Shown in pieces: positions 12,839 through 21,584 of a DNA stretch of 25,342 nucleotides. The first letter of the stretch is position 1. Each line of letters starts with the position of its first letter. The position numbers and the translations under genes are program-made. The notes under the pieces are model-generated. The model was not told the origin of the DNA. It saw nothing but the letters and a program-made list of their open reading frames with translations, and did not search any database. Source of the stretch: G020350405 sp964513655 (GTDB lineage Bacteria > Planctomycetota > Phycisphaerae > Sedimentisphaerales > Anaerobacaceae). The stretch covers positions 1 to 25,342 of the forward strand of contig CAZENQ010000044.1 in NCBI GenBank assembly GCA_964513655.1, in the 5' to 3' direction.

Positions 12839-15800
12839 ATGGCAAGCACACGCCTTTTGGTTACCTTATTGTTGACGGTTCTATTTACTGTGAGCAGCAC
12901 ATCGGGTGAAATCATCGACGAGTTTACGGAGGCTCCGAGCGGCTCGCTCGTGGTATCGACGGGGTGGACGCATGCTCAGGCTTTCAGCGTTACAGACAGT
13001 CCGACGATGACGGAGGTAGTATTGAATCTGGAGCGGGACGAAGGGAGCACGGGCAGCGTGATTGTGCAGATTCGCTCATCTGATGCGGACGGGGACCCAT
13101 CGGCGAGTGTGATAGTTACGATGTCGTGTGCAGTGAGCGAGATTCCGACGGATACAGCGAAGTGGGTTTCGTTTGAGCCGGCCGCACCGCAGGCGCTTTC
13201 GGCGGGCAAGTACTGGATAGTGTGTAAGGTCAGCGGGGGCTCGGATGCAGAGATAGACTGGCAAGTGAAGGGTGGCAATCCGAATGGGGTCGGGCACGAT
13301 ACTATGACGAGCTTTGACGGGGGCAGCACGTGGACGGTACTGCAGGCCTCGGATGCGAATTTTAGGGTGTTTGGTACGCGGACGCCGAAGACCACGACGA
13401 CGACGGTGGTTGCGAAACCAAGCACGGTCGCGGTGAACGGGGTGTGTACGATTGAGGTTACGGTTGTTGACTCGGACACGAACTCGGTTCAAGGGCAAGG
13501 GACGGTGACACTGACGAAGGACGGGGGGACGTTCGGCAGTGACGAGGTGACATTAGAGGACGGGACGGCGTCGACGACGTGGACGGCACCGGGGTCATTA
13601 GGCAGTTACACTATCACTGCGGACTTCAACGACTACTCATTCGCGGGGATAGTTTATCAGGACAGCAACGATGATACGAGCATAACGGTTGTTGCGAAGA
13701 CTTGTTCGACGGTGACGGATTTAACGCTATCGCCTAATTCGACGACGACGCGGAGTACGATAAATATTTCGGTCAGTATTGTGGACGGTAACAGCCTTCC
13801 GGTTCCCGACGGGAATGTAACATTTACGTGCAATACGGGCAGCTTTGCGGACAATCCGGCGGACGTATCGGGTGGTTCTGCATCTACGACGTGGACAGCG
13901 GGGAACAGTACGGGTGAGTTTACCATCACTGCGAATTATTCGGGTTACGACGGCGGGACGGTCAAGTACGGGGAGAGCAGCGATTCGAACGATGTTACGG
14001 TGGATTATACGGATGTGAACACGACGACGTATGTGGCAGTGTCACCGCAGTATCCCTATAAGAATGGGAGTACATATGTGTTAGTGGAGGTGAAGGATGG
14101 GGGTAGTGTATATGTACCGGGGGGGACGGTGGAGCTATCCTGTACGTCGGGGACGTTCGATAATAACAGTATAACGCTCCAAGGGGGCAAGGGATACACG
14201 AAGTGGCATGCGCCTTCCACCGCGGGCGGAAGGACGATATATGCTACGTATCAGCAGCATACAGGAAGGGGAAACAGGTATCTTACGAGCAGCGACAACT
14301 GCACAGCGCTGGTTGTGCGGGACACCGACAACACAAAAGGGAAGCTATCGTGGTTTAGTCAATGGGTATCGGACTATTCGTGCTGTTCCTGGCTGTCGTC
14401 GCTTCCTCTGTCAGAACCGCAGAGCAGGGGCTTTACTAATACGCTTACCTTGTCGGCCGGATGGTGTGGGGACGAACATCGCAACAGCGGGGCACGGGCG
14501 GACTATATGAAGAGTGTGTGGCCGGGTGATGAGGACGGTTACATGGACAAGCATGATATTGTGTGGTACAACGGGCACGGGTATCCTTGGTGCGTTACGT
14601 TTACCGACCCGTGGTACGAGAGAGACCTTGGGTATTCGGAGGCGTTGGATGCGTGGGGTGACAAGGACACGGAGTGGGTGGCACTTAAGACGTGTCAGGT
14701 TATGTCGATGCATCCATTCTGGGCGGATACAATGGACGGGGTACACTTGGAGTGCGGTTTCCATACGAACGCGGAAAGCAGCGATACTTATGGGCAGGAA
14801 TTTGCGAAGTTTATGATAAAAGACAGTGTGTACCATCAGGCGCACCGCGTGCACCAGGCGTGGTTTCTTGCTGCGGACGCGACACACGGGACCGATAAGA
14901 AGCAGCGGGTGATAGGCGAGAGCAAGGCGATGTTCGACGACCATTTGTGGGGGCAGGGATATGTAAATGATGACCCGTCGGATGATGGTTGGTATTGGGC
15001 GGTTGACCACGATGTAAAAGACATGTGTTCGCCGGTGGCGGTTTCGGGCGGGCCTTACGACGTGAATGTGGGGGAGACGGTGCAGTTCGATGGGTCAGGG
15101 TCGTTTGACCCGGACGGCGGGGATTATCTGTTTTATGTATGGGACCTGAACACGGCGGCGAATACGGATTCGAATGACTGGGACAATAGTGGTCTTGACA
15201 GCGCATGGGATGATGCGGACTTGTGGGGGGTTATGCCGACGTGGGTTTTTGATACAGCGGCGACGTACAATATACGGCTGATGGTGATTGATGATGACTG
15301 GCACCTAGCGTCAGATTACAACACGGTTACGGTTAATCCGGGCGGCCCGCCGAAGAAGGCGGGGGATGGTGTGATAGTTTTGTCGGACGGTAACGAGATT
15401 GAGATTGTGGATAATTATCCGGGTCTGCCGAATGAGGTTCAATTGCCGTTAGTGCTGATGGTTGGGACGGTGATGGGTTATAATGAGATGATGGAGGTTG
15501 CGGATTATTACGGGATGGAGGGCTCGGCCGGAGTGGACGATTCGGGCAACTGGACATGGGTGGACGGCGATAACGACCTTATAATCAATCGGTATACGGG
15601 GGCCGTGATGTACGTGGACCGGGAGAAGGCTTACGTTCACTGGACGGACCCATGTGATTTGCCGGACGATGCGGAGGCCATTGCAGTGGCGGATGCGTTC
15701 TTGAACGGGAACGGTATTAGTCGAGACGGTGCGGTTGTCGACGGCGTTACGGATATTTTGCGTTTGGAGGGCGAGAAAGGCGAGCGGACGCCAACCTCGA

Positions 15801-16678
15801 GAGTGTCATTTCAGCGGCGGGTGAACTACCGGAGGACGATAAGCTATATGGGGACGCCGTATCCGGTTGTTGGGCCCGGCGGGAAGATTATAGTTTTGAT
15901 GGATGAGTACCGTGATGTGATAATGTTTGTTAAAGTCTGGCGGCACGCATATACGGATATGGAGGTTCCGCTGTACCCGCCGGTGCAGGCGATTTCTGAT
16001 TTTCATCGTTTGGCGGAGAAGGCGCTGATTGGCAACAGTCTTATTCCACCGTGCAAGAGGATAGAGATTGATAACGTGGCGGTTGGTTATTATGAAGATG
16101 ATTTTGTTACGCAGCAGACGATGATTCTGCCGGTGTACATCCTTGATTTGACGTGCCAGGATGATAAGGGGGAAAAACAGGTGCAGGTTTATATGTCGGC
16201 GGTGACGCAGCCGCTTGAGGTGACGATTGAGGAGCCGAACGCTGCTGTGGACGTGAACTACGGCGAGGCGGTTACGTTTACGAGTTCGGTTGTGGGAGGC
16301 GCGGCGCCTTATACGTACGAATGGGAGTCCGATGTGGATGGGCTGCTGACAACCGACGCGAATTTTGTAACCTCGTCACTGAGTGTAAGGTATCTGAGCA
16401 ATGGCTGTGTCTGTGACGTTCTGCCTCACAGCATTTCGTTGAAGGTAACCGATTCATACGGCTTTGAGACAACTGAATTTATACAAGTGACGGTCCATGG
16501 GCTGTGCGCGGACTTTGACCGTGACGATACTGTGAATCTGGTGGATTATGAGAGACTTGCCGCCTGCTGGCTGGCCGAGATAGGGGATTCGGGGTATGAC
16601 GAAAAGGCGGACTTCGACGCGGACAGCATTGTTGATATGAAGGATTTGTGTGTGTTGACGGGCGAATGGCTTCAATAA
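12839..16678 (+). CDS. Large secreted multidomain protein with DUF6345-like (His/Cys) domain and dockerin-like end
   Basis: A 1279-residue protein with a signal peptide (residues 1 to about 23) and AAGGAGG eight bases before the ATG. In order: a beta-rich 'choice of anchor' type domain (about 24-183); three Ig-like/invasin-like repeats (about 185-287, 288-392, 393-494); a domain at about 497-728 resembling DUF6345, with NGHG (His580) and LKTCQ (Cys619) in the order seen in caspase-like clan CD peptidases; a PKD domain (about 732-835, GSGSFDPDG); an unassigned domain (about 836-1125); another Ig/PKD-like domain (about 1126-1220); and a dockerin-like pair of calcium loops (1225-1279, DFDRDDTVNL and DFDADSIVDM). 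The dockerin-like end suggests docking to a cell-surface or secreted partner. Peptidase activity is inferred only from the His/Cys pair. No nearby partner gene is evident. Confidence 0.88.
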   Translation: MASTRLLVTLLLTVLFTVSSTSGEIIDEFTEAPSGSLVVSTGWTHAQAFSVTDSPTMTEVVLNLERDEGSTGSVIVQIRSSDADGDPSASVIVTMSCAVSEIPTDTAKWVSFEPAAPQALSAGKYWIVCKVSGGSDAEIDWQVKGGNPNGVGHDTMTSFDGGSTWTVLQASDANFRVFGTRTPKTTTTTVVAKPSTVAVNGVCTIEVTVVDSDTNSVQGQGTVTLTKDGGTFGSDEVTLEDGTASTTWTAPGSLGSYTITADFNDYSFAGIVYQDSNDDTSITVVAKTCSTVTDLTLSPNSTTTRSTINISVSIVDGNSLPVPDGNVTFTCNTGSFADNPADVSGGSASTTWTAGNSTGEFTITANYSGYDGGTVKYGESSDSNDVTVDYTDVNTTTYVAVSPQYPYKNGSTYVLVEVKDGGSVYVPGGTVELSCTSGTFDNNSITLQGGKGYTKWHAPSTAGGRTIYATYQQHTGRGNRYLTSSDNCTALVVRDTDNTKGKLSWFSQWVSDYSCCSWLSSLPLSEPQSRGFTNTLTLSAGWCGDEHRNSGARADYMKSVWPGDEDGYMDKHDIVWYNGHGYPWCVTFTDPWYERDLGYSEALDAWGDKDTEWVALKTCQVMSMHPFWADTMDGVHLECGFHTNAESSDTYGQEFAKFMIKDSVYHQAHRVHQAWFLAADATHGTDKKQRVIGESKAMFDDHLWGQGYVNDDPSDDGWYWAVDHDVKDMCSPVAVSGGPYDVNVGETVQFDGSGSFDPDGGDYLFYVWDLNTAANTDSNDWDNSGLDSAWDDADLWGVMPTWVFDTAATYNIRLMVIDDDWHLASDYNTVTVNPGGPPKKAGDGVIVLSDGNEIEIVDNYPGLPNEVQLPLVLMVGTVMGYNEMMEVADYYGMEGSAGVDDSGNWTWVDGDNDLIINRYTGAVMYVDREKAYVHWTDPCDLPDDAEAIAVADAFLNGNGISRDGAVVDGVTDILRLEGEKGERTPTSRVSFQRRVNYRRTISYMGTPYPVVGPGGKIIVLMDEYRDVIMFVKVWRHAYTDMEVPLYPPVQAISDFHRLAEKALIGNSLIPPCKRIEIDNVAVGYYEDDFVTQQTMILPVYILDLTCQDDKGEKQVQVYMSAVTQPLEVTIEEPNAAVDVNYGEAVTFTSSVVGGAAPYTYEWESDVDGLLTTDANFVTSSLSVRYLSNGCVCDVLPHSISLKVTDSYGFETTEFIQVTVHGLCADFDRDDTVNLVDYERLAACWLAEIGDSGYDEKADFDADSIVDMKDLCVLTGEWLQ

Positions 16679-16801
16679 GGAATAGAAGTCCGTTATATTT
16701 GTCAAGCTGGATTTAGAGAGGAGCACAAGGGGCGTTTTCGGAGTGTTTTCAGTGATGCTGACCTATCGTGTCCGTTGAAGTGGGACATTCTGGTCGGGTG
16801 A

Positions 16802-17188
16802 TTATTTGCGTTCGTTTAGGAAGTCCCAGATGGAGTAGGAGTCGAAGGTGAGGTTGCACTTCGGGCACTTGATTCTGCATCGGATGGGTGAGTCGACCTG
16901 TACGAGGGGGGATTTGATTTGTTCGTTTTCGAAGCATTGTTTGCAGAAGGGGCCCTCGGTAATCTTGTGTTTTGCATCGGTGAGATAATAGGCGGAGTCC
17001 TTATAGATGAAATTATCCTGAGATGAGAGGGCAGCGCGGAGGCGGGCCATTGCCTTTTCTTTGTTTTTTAGCTGTTCGAGGAGGTCCGTGACTTCGGCCT
17101 GGATGTAATTGAGCTTTTGCTGGAGCTCGGGATTGTCAGTTTTCCGGGCGAGTTTGAGGGCGTGTTTGATATCTTCGGTTATGCCCAT
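16802..17188 (-). CDS. Coiled-coil zinc-ribbon protein
   Basis: A 128-residue cytoplasmic protein starting MGITEDIKHALKLARK. Residues 20-55 form a helical, probably coiled-coil segment; the C-terminal part has CKQC (Cys82, Cys85) and C-x3-C-PKC (Cys104, Cys108, Cys111), a zinc ribbon. Similar small proteins, with the same start and the GPFC motif, are widespread in bacteria with no assigned role. The ATG at 17186-17188 is chosen because the protein family begins there; a longer frame to 17359 adds a serine-rich, low-complexity head encoded by intergenic sequence. The ribosome site (GAGGG) is moderate. Confidence 0.82.
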   Translation of the reverse strand: MGITEDIKHALKLARKTDNPELQQKLNYIQAEVTDLLEQLKNKEKAMARLRAALSSQDNFIYKDSAYYLTDAKHKITEGPFCKQCFENEQIKSPLVQVDSPIRCRIKCPKCNLTFDSYSIWDFLNERK

Positions 17189-17517
17189 GGTTCGGGCCCT
17201 CGACGGATAAGAATAAGACCTAATTAGTACTAAAGTTGATTTTAACGGATGTGTCTGTGGTTTGCAAGGGTATTTTTCAACTGGTAGCTGATTTTGAGGG
17301 TGGGGGGGGTTATTTTTTTCGTCGTCGGACGATGAAGAAGACGACGATGACGGTAACAATTATGATTATGAGGACTTCGCCTTGTCCGAAGAGCACGGCC
17401 AGCATTTTCGCTTTTGTCTCCTGATTTGCAGGTTATCCTGTTATTGCAAAGCAGCGGGTGAGAGGATAACGGACGAGGGAGGATTTGTCAAGGTGAGTGA
17501 GTGCAGCTGGGGACGGG
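17189..17517. other. 329-base spacer, mostly unassigned
   Basis: Apart from the possible 31-codon membrane peptide at 17310-17405 (minus strand) and a long G-run near 17302-17309, I see no gene, RNA or clear promoter here. The spacer lies between two minus-strand genes, the zinc-ribbon gene and the diguanylate cyclase. Confidence 0.5.
17310..17405 (-). CDS. Possible 31-residue single-pass membrane peptide
   Basis: The frame begins MLAVLFGQGEVLIIIIVTV and ends with RRRKK before a TAA. A continuous hydrophobic helix of about 20 residues followed by a basic tail is the standard form of a bacterial small membrane protein. The beginning, with GQGEVLI, faintly recalls TatA/TatB N-termini, but the amphipathic helix of those proteins is absent. 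AGGAG lies about 12 bases before the ATG, farther than usual. It is far below normal gene-finder length, so conservation in relatives is needed before it can be accepted. Confidence 0.4.
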   Translation of the reverse strand: MLAVLFGQGEVLIIIIVTVIVVFFIVRRRKK

Positions 17518-18945
17518 TTATTCTTCGCAGCGTGCGGATTGAGAGGCCACTACGCGGTTTCGGCCGGAGCGTTTTGCCTGGTAAAGGGCATCATCCGCCC
17601 GCTGTAGTATGGTTTCGCCGGAGTCAGCGGAGGTGGCGGCGGGGTCCCACTCTGCGAGGCCGCAGCTTATCGTAACCGCGGCGATGTTGGGGATTGAGAT
17701 GTTTTTGACCTGGTTCCGGAGTCTTTCCAGGAGCATTTTGGCGGAGGTGAGGGTCGTTTCAGGCATCAGGAGCACGAATTCATCACCGCCGTAGCGCGTG
17801 ATTATGGTGTCAGTCATTCTGATATGTCGAATCATGATTTCGGCCAGCTGCTGGAGCGTGCTATCCCCGGCGGCATGTCCGGCGGTGTCGTTGATATCCT
17901 TGAAGTTGTCGAGGTCGACGATAGCGATTGAAAAGGGGTGATTGTAGCGAATTGCTCGTGTGAGCTCGACGTTGAGGACCTTGTCAAGTACGCGCCGCGT
18001 GCCGACGCCGGTCAGGGGGTCTATCTCGCTGTCCTGTCTTGCCCTTTGGTAATCATAGTAGAGCTTAGCGTTGGACAGATTGACGCTCAGGATTTCCTGC
18101 AGGAGTGAAGCTTTGTAGAGTAATAGTTTTTGTGAGTCCACGATAGAAGACTTGAAGCAGCACATACAGAGGAATCCCTGCCCGCATATATTGCTGCCGG
18201 TGTCTTCAGACTCGTCGTAGAGACTAAGCGGGATGATGAGTCGGGGCGGTTTGGAGCCGGCTTTCTGGCACTGGTCATAGACGTCAGCACAACCGACATG
18301 TCTATTTTCAACCAGCTGCCTCATTTTGGCCGGTTCGAGCAAATCTCTTCTTGACAGTGGACAACCGCTTCGATGAATCACGAGGTCCGGCGAAGTTTTC
18401 TGCGGGAAGCAGAGGACAGCCCGGCCCGCCTGGAAGCTGTTGGGTACTTCGTTTATGGCCAGCGTGATGACCTCTCTGAGGTTGAGGCTTTTCAATTCGG
18501 TTGAAAGTAATGCGAGCTGCTCTGCAGCAGCTTTCATTTGCTTATTACTGGAGAGGCGATACGCTATGACGTCTCTGCTGGAAATCATGCCTACGGGCTC
18601 GCCATCGGCGACGACGGGGAGGTGTCGTATGTTGTGTTCCGCCATAAGCTGCTCGAGGTCTTCGATTGTGGTGTCGATGGTGCAGGATATCGGGTCTTTG
18701 GTCATGATGTCGCCGACGAGCACATCGTTCGGGTCCGTGGCCTTTGTGGTGACTTTGGCGAGAATATCCCGTTCGGTGAGGACGCCGGTAAATTTGCCGT
18801 GTGTGTCCAGGACCACAAGGCAGCCTACCTGATGGCTTCTCATTTTTTTTGTGGCCTTGGCGATGGTAGCGTCCTCTTTGGTTGTCAGGAGCTTGCGCGG
18901 CTGCTTTATGACCCGCTGAATGTCCTTGACTGTTGGCTCCCACAT
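17518..18945 (-). CDS. CBS-CBS-(Cys-rich)-GGDEF diguanylate cyclase
   Basis: A 475-residue cytoplasmic signalling protein. Two CBS domains (about residues 13-65 and 77-130) usually bind adenine nucleotides; a middle region (about 145-290) resembles a GAF-type sensor and is rich in cysteine (Cys179, 195, 219, 226, 254, 260, 262, 263); a GGDEF domain follows (DPLTGVGTRR from residue 309, catalytic RYGGDEF with GGDEF at 386-390). An intact GGDEF predicts synthesis of cyclic di-GMP. The RxxD at 376-379 is one residue farther from GGDEF than in canonical product-inhibition sites, so feedback inhibition may be lost. The ATG at 18943-18945 has AGAGGA about eight bases upstream; the GTG at 18981 adds 12 residues and lacks a site. 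Confidence 0.9.
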   Translation of the reverse strand: MWEPTVKDIQRVIKQPRKLLTTKEDATIAKATKKMRSHQVGCLVVLDTHGKFTGVLTERDILAKVTTKATDPNDVLVGDIMTKDPISCTIDTTIEDLEQLMAEHNIRHLPVVADGEPVGMISSRDVIAYRLSSNKQMKAAAEQLALLSTELKSLNLREVITLAINEVPNSFQAGRAVLCFPQKTSPDLVIHRSGCPLSRRDLLEPAKMRQLVENRHVGCADVYDQCQKAGSKPPRLIIPLSLYDESEDTGSNICGQGFLCMCCFKSSIVDSQKLLLYKASLLQEILSVNLSNAKLYYDYQRARQDSEIDPLTGVGTRRVLDKVLNVELTRAIRYNHPFSIAIVDLDNFKDINDTAGHAAGDSTLQQLAEIMIRHIRMTDTIITRYGGDEFVLLMPETTLTSAKMLLERLRNQVKNISIPNIAAVTISCGLAEWDPAATSADSGETILQRADDALYQAKRSGRNRVVASQSARCEE

Positions 18946-19490
18946 GTTCTCGTTCCTCTTGGTATGTTGGTTTTTTCTCACTGCATTTATCGGATAAAAA
19001 GGGGGCGCTGGTTACTGAAAAATATTTGGCTGAAGGCGTTTTCTTAGCAAAAAGCGGCTATTTTTCGAGGTTGTGATAAATCTTTCGTCGGGGGAGGATA
19101 TTGCGGCGGTGAGCTTATCGGCGCCATTCGGGTTTGCGGACCATCAGGGGCGGTATGTTCTGAGATTTGCCCCTGCGGTTGGCGTTATTGGCACAGCTTC
19201 TATGGTTCGGATACCAAGTGAGATTAAAGGTGGGGATGCCCAAAGCCTCGTAGGTAGCTTTTGAGGGAGCGGATTTTATGTTCCAAGGTAACCTGTTTTT
19301 TCTGAATTTGGCAAACATCTCCGTCTCTTTTCTTAGGGTAAGCAATCAGCAACTCCGTCACCCTCCTATCGGCCAATTTGGGAGGTGACTTTTGGAGAAA
19401 GAGGTTTCTGAGCACCGGAGTTGAGGTATTTGCGAATAAGGACCCCCTTTTTGTAAGATGTTACAAAAGGGGCCCCTTTTAACGGCTGAA
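18946..19490. other. 545-base spacer without a supported gene
   Basis: It lies upstream of the cyclase gene and downstream of hisF. Three short overlapping frames on both strands (around 19073-19415) have no ribosome site and no recognisable motif. The only structured feature is the strong hairpin at 19444-19472. It could be a decayed gene, but I cannot show it. Confidence 0.5.
19444..19472 (-). terminator. Strong hairpin downstream of hisF
   Basis: CCCCTTTTTGTAA, a four-base GATG loop, and TTACAAAAGGGG form a stem of about 12 bp with one bulged base. It starts 18 bases beyond the hisF stop and is followed on the minus strand by a short T-containing stretch, so it is the likely hisF terminator; the stem can form on either strand. 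Confidence 0.6.
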
Positions 19491-20255
19491 TTAGAGGTTA
19501 ACAGGTATATTTCGTTCGGCGAGGTATTCTTTCATCTGGCGTATGGTGAATGTTCCAAAATGTGCGATTGAGGCTACGAGGACGGCATCAGCGTGTGCTT
19601 CAGTGATTGCGTGGTAGAGGTGTTCGAGTGTTCCTGCGCCGCCGGAGGCGATGACGGGCAGGGAGACGGCGTCTGCTATTGCCCTGGTCATTGGGATGTC
19701 GTAACCGGCCTGGGTGCCGTCGGCGTCCATGCTTGTTGGGAGGATTTGGCCCGCACCGAGGTCCTGGACTTTTTTTGCCCATTCGGCGGCATCGATTCCG
19801 GTTCCGGCGGTGCCGCCAGCGACCATGACTTCGAAGCCGGAGGGTAATTCGGCGTTGCTGTTTGTATCTATCGCGACGGTGATTTTTTCGCTGCCGAATT
19901 CGTTGGCGGCTTGCCTAACGAAGTCGGGGTTTTTAACGGCGGCAGTGTTGATGGACGCGCCGGATACGCCAATATTTATGAGTTCTTCGATGGCCCTGCA
20001 ATCGGTGATTCCACCGCCTACAGTCAGCGGGATTGTAGCCTTCTCGACGGTTCTTTTGACGGCGTCGAGGAGGGTCTTTCTTTTTTCAATGGTTGCTGTG
20101 ATATCGAGGAAGACCAATTCATCGGCGCCGGCCTGACTGTACGCGGCGGCGTTTTCGGCGGGGTCGCCGACGTCTTTGAGCTGGACGAAGTTGACGCCTT
20201 TAACGAGTCGGCCGTCTTTTACGTCCAAACAGGGGATAATTCTTCTATAATCCAT
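19491..20255 (-). CDS. hisF: Imidazole glycerol phosphate synthase, cyclase subunit
   Basis: A 254-residue TIM-barrel enzyme of normal length. HisF takes ammonia from the HisH glutaminase and closes the imidazole ring in histidine biosynthesis, releasing AICAR. The two catalytic aspartates are present: Asp11 (IIPCLDV) and Asp130 (VAIDTN); the phosphate-binding loops VGGGI and IASGGAG are also clear. The loop LPTSMDADGT replaces the commoner LTSMDRDGT, as in some bacterial HisF proteins. AGGAG lies eight bases before the ATG. No other his gene is in the window, and hisF has its own promoter and terminator, so it is a stand-alone unit here. Confidence 0.97.
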   Translation of the reverse strand: MDYRRIIPCLDVKDGRLVKGVNFVQLKDVGDPAENAAAYSQAGADELVFLDITATIEKRKTLLDAVKRTVEKATIPLTVGGGITDCRAIEELINIGVSGASINTAAVKNPDFVRQAANEFGSEKITVAIDTNSNAELPSGFEVMVAGGTAGTGIDAAEWAKKVQDLGAGQILPTSMDADGTQAGYDIPMTRAIADAVSLPVIASGGAGTLEHLYHAITEAHADAVLVASIAHFGTFTIRQMKEYLAERNIPVNL

Positions 20256-20315
20256 ATTTTTTGCTCCTGAATTAAGAAACAGTGACTAAAATTCCGGCTT
20301 TCAACCTGGTAAAGG

Positions 20316-20345
20316 AGTATACCAAACTATTTCAGGCAGTGCGAA
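20316..20345 (-). promoter_or_regulatory. Promoter of hisF
   Basis: On the minus strand, TTCGCA (20340-20345), 18 bases, then TATACT (20316-20321) preceded by TGG, an extended -10. The predicted transcription start is near 20309, giving a leader of about 54 bases with the AGGAG near 20264. The -35 shares four of six bases with consensus. Confidence 0.55.
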
Positions 20346-20427
20346 AAAAAACTTGATTAGAAGCCACAGCAATGTCAGGTTTGAATGATGATTTGACAGT
20401 GAAATGATTTTTTTGGAGGGTACGACA

Positions 20428-20614
20428 ATGGCAAAGGTGAAAATGCCGCACGCAGGTCACGACAAGCACTTGTGCTATCTGAACAGTTTAGGCTTTCAGA
20501 TAAGCAATCCGGAGGACTATAAAAACACTTGTGAAAAACGGCAAATTTCTCTGCAAGGTGTGCGGGCGAGTGGCGGCTGCCGGAAAAAATCTTTGCAAAC
20601 CTGTGAAGCTGTGA
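20428..20614 (+). pseudogene. Small zinc-ribbon protein gene with a +1 frameshift
   Basis: GGAGGG seven bases upstream and an ATG start a frame reading MAKVKMPHAGHDKHLCYL through NPEDYKN (about 33 residues). At AAAAACACTT the frame is lost, but continuing in the +1 frame gives LVKNGKFLCKVCGRVAAAG and NLCKPVKL, then TGA at 20612-20614. Together this is a 61-residue protein with Cys16 and a C-x2-C...C zinc ribbon, like small bacterial proteins ending in the CGRVA motif. One extra base in the run of five A at about 20520-20524 explains the shift. It may be a true pseudogene, a sequencing error, or a programmed shift; the first two are likelier. The uninterrupted start frame continues to 20667 as unrelated sequence. 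Confidence 0.72.
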
Positions 20615-20733
20615 AGGGGCGTCGGTCGCAGACCGGGGAAGGTAAAGAACAGACTCTCGGAGGTTAAAGCAGAGGCGGATGCGTTTGCTATTTGCGGAGG
20701 GATTTAATGAAGATTTACTTTTGTTCGGGGCGG

Positions 20734-20745
20734 GCATAGCTATGC
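20734..20745. promoter_or_regulatory. Perfect 12-bp palindrome
   Basis: GCATAGCTATGC is its own reverse complement. It lies 189 bases after the frameshifted small gene and 40 bases before the terminator. It could be an operator or a small hairpin; no nearby regulator supports either. Confidence 0.3.
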
Positions 20746-20784
20746 TTAGCCGGAGATAAAAGAGCAATTCATCACCCTCCTCCG

Positions 20785-20819
20785 AAGCCGGTCAGTCCTT
20801 AAGATGGCCGGCTTTTTTT
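20785..20819 (+). terminator. Strong Rho-independent terminator
   Basis: AAGCCGGTC and GGCCGGCTT form a 9-bp stem (one G-T pair) around a 12-base loop, followed by seven T (20813-20819). It ends any plus-strand transcript running through the small zinc-ribbon locus, which shows that this locus is, or was, transcribed. Confidence 0.85.
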
Positions 20820-20925
20820 GATGGTCGCGGTGGATGGAAAGGGGGCAGGAGTGTGTCCCTGCGGCAGTTATAGTCAGGTTCAGGGTGTGATATGGTTTTC
20901 GGCCCGGCGGTTATGTCGGCGGTTT

Positions 20926-21513
20926 TTACCATCTTATTTGTTTGATGTTACGCCAACTTGTCGGCTGCAGGTCAATTTCGAGCAATTCAGCGCGGCTGAT
21001 AAGCCACCGGTTATCGGGCTGTTTTTGCAGCTCTACTTTGACCTTTGTCAGGATTAATCGTTTGTACACCTGATATATGTAACTTCGCTGGTCGAATACT
21101 ACGCGTACGGTGAAGACTGCGATTGCCTTTGGGCCTGATATGTCTATCGATACGATTCTTTTTATGTTTTTTTCGACGAGGGGCTCTGAAAATTTCCTTC
21201 TGCAGAAATAGAGCAGGTCTTTCTTGGTGTTGTGGAGGGAGTCGTGGTAATTGTCAGCGATAATCGGCTCAATCGCATCAGGATTTTCATCTTCGACTGC
21301 CTTTACGGCGGCAGTGATTGCAGCGTTGATTTTCTCCAAATCAGTTTGGACAAAGAAGTCCAGTGCGAAGGCGGCTGCGACGAGGAAGATGGGCAGCAAC
21401 CACAGCCACCAGGTTTGTTTTTCGGCAAGCTTTCCGCGCATGGTCAGCAGGACGAGCAGGGCGATAACTCCTGCTGTCAGCAGTGTCCACGGCTGTTCAA
21501 AAATGTTCCACAT
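20926..21513 (-). CDS. Membrane-anchored protein with possible NTF2-like domain
   Basis: A 195-residue protein with two membrane helices (about residues 10-25 and 35-54) and a soluble domain of about 140 residues. That domain (KAVEDENPDAIEPIIADNY, then a beta-rich stretch ending VKVELQKQPDNRWLISRAEL) has the helix-then-sheet rhythm and the 'RWLI' end typical of NTF2/SnoaL-like folds, which is a suggestion only. The ATG at 21513 has no clear ribosome site. It follows surE by 71 bases on the same strand and could share its transcript. Confidence 0.72.
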   Translation of the reverse strand: MWNIFEQPWTLLTAGVIALLVLLTMRGKLAEKQTWWLWLLPIFLVAAAFALDFFVQTDLEKINAAITAAVKAVEDENPDAIEPIIADNYHDSLHNTKKDLLYFCRRKFSEPLVEKNIKRIVSIDISGPKAIAVFTVRVVFDQRSYIYQVYKRLILTKVKVELQKQPDNRWLISRAELLEIDLQPTSWRNIKQIRW

Positions 21514-21584
21514 TTAAACGACGGTTTTTTGACTGATTATGTTTTCTGCTGTAGACATTTATCGGCCATCAACAATTAACTCCG

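Larger units (their letters stand above)
20615..20925. other. 311-base spacer with palindrome and terminator
   Basis: It contains the stretch after the frameshifted gene, a ten-codon frame at 20707 with a good ribosome site (GGAGGG), a perfect 12-bp palindrome at 20734-20745 and the terminator at 20785-20819. Beyond the terminator, up to the end of the convergent minus-strand gene (20926), nothing is recognised. Confidence 0.5.

Noticed and set aside
17189..17359. N-terminal extension of the zinc-ribbon protein with a serine run
   Set aside because: Low complexity, no ribosome site, and the related family begins at the later ATG (17188).
19073..19415. Three overlapping short frames on both strands
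   Set aside because: No ribosome site or recognised domain, and they contradict one another in strand and frame.
20392..20397. A perfect TTGACA before the frameshifted gene
   Set aside because: The place where a -10 should be is occupied by the ribosome site GGAGGG.
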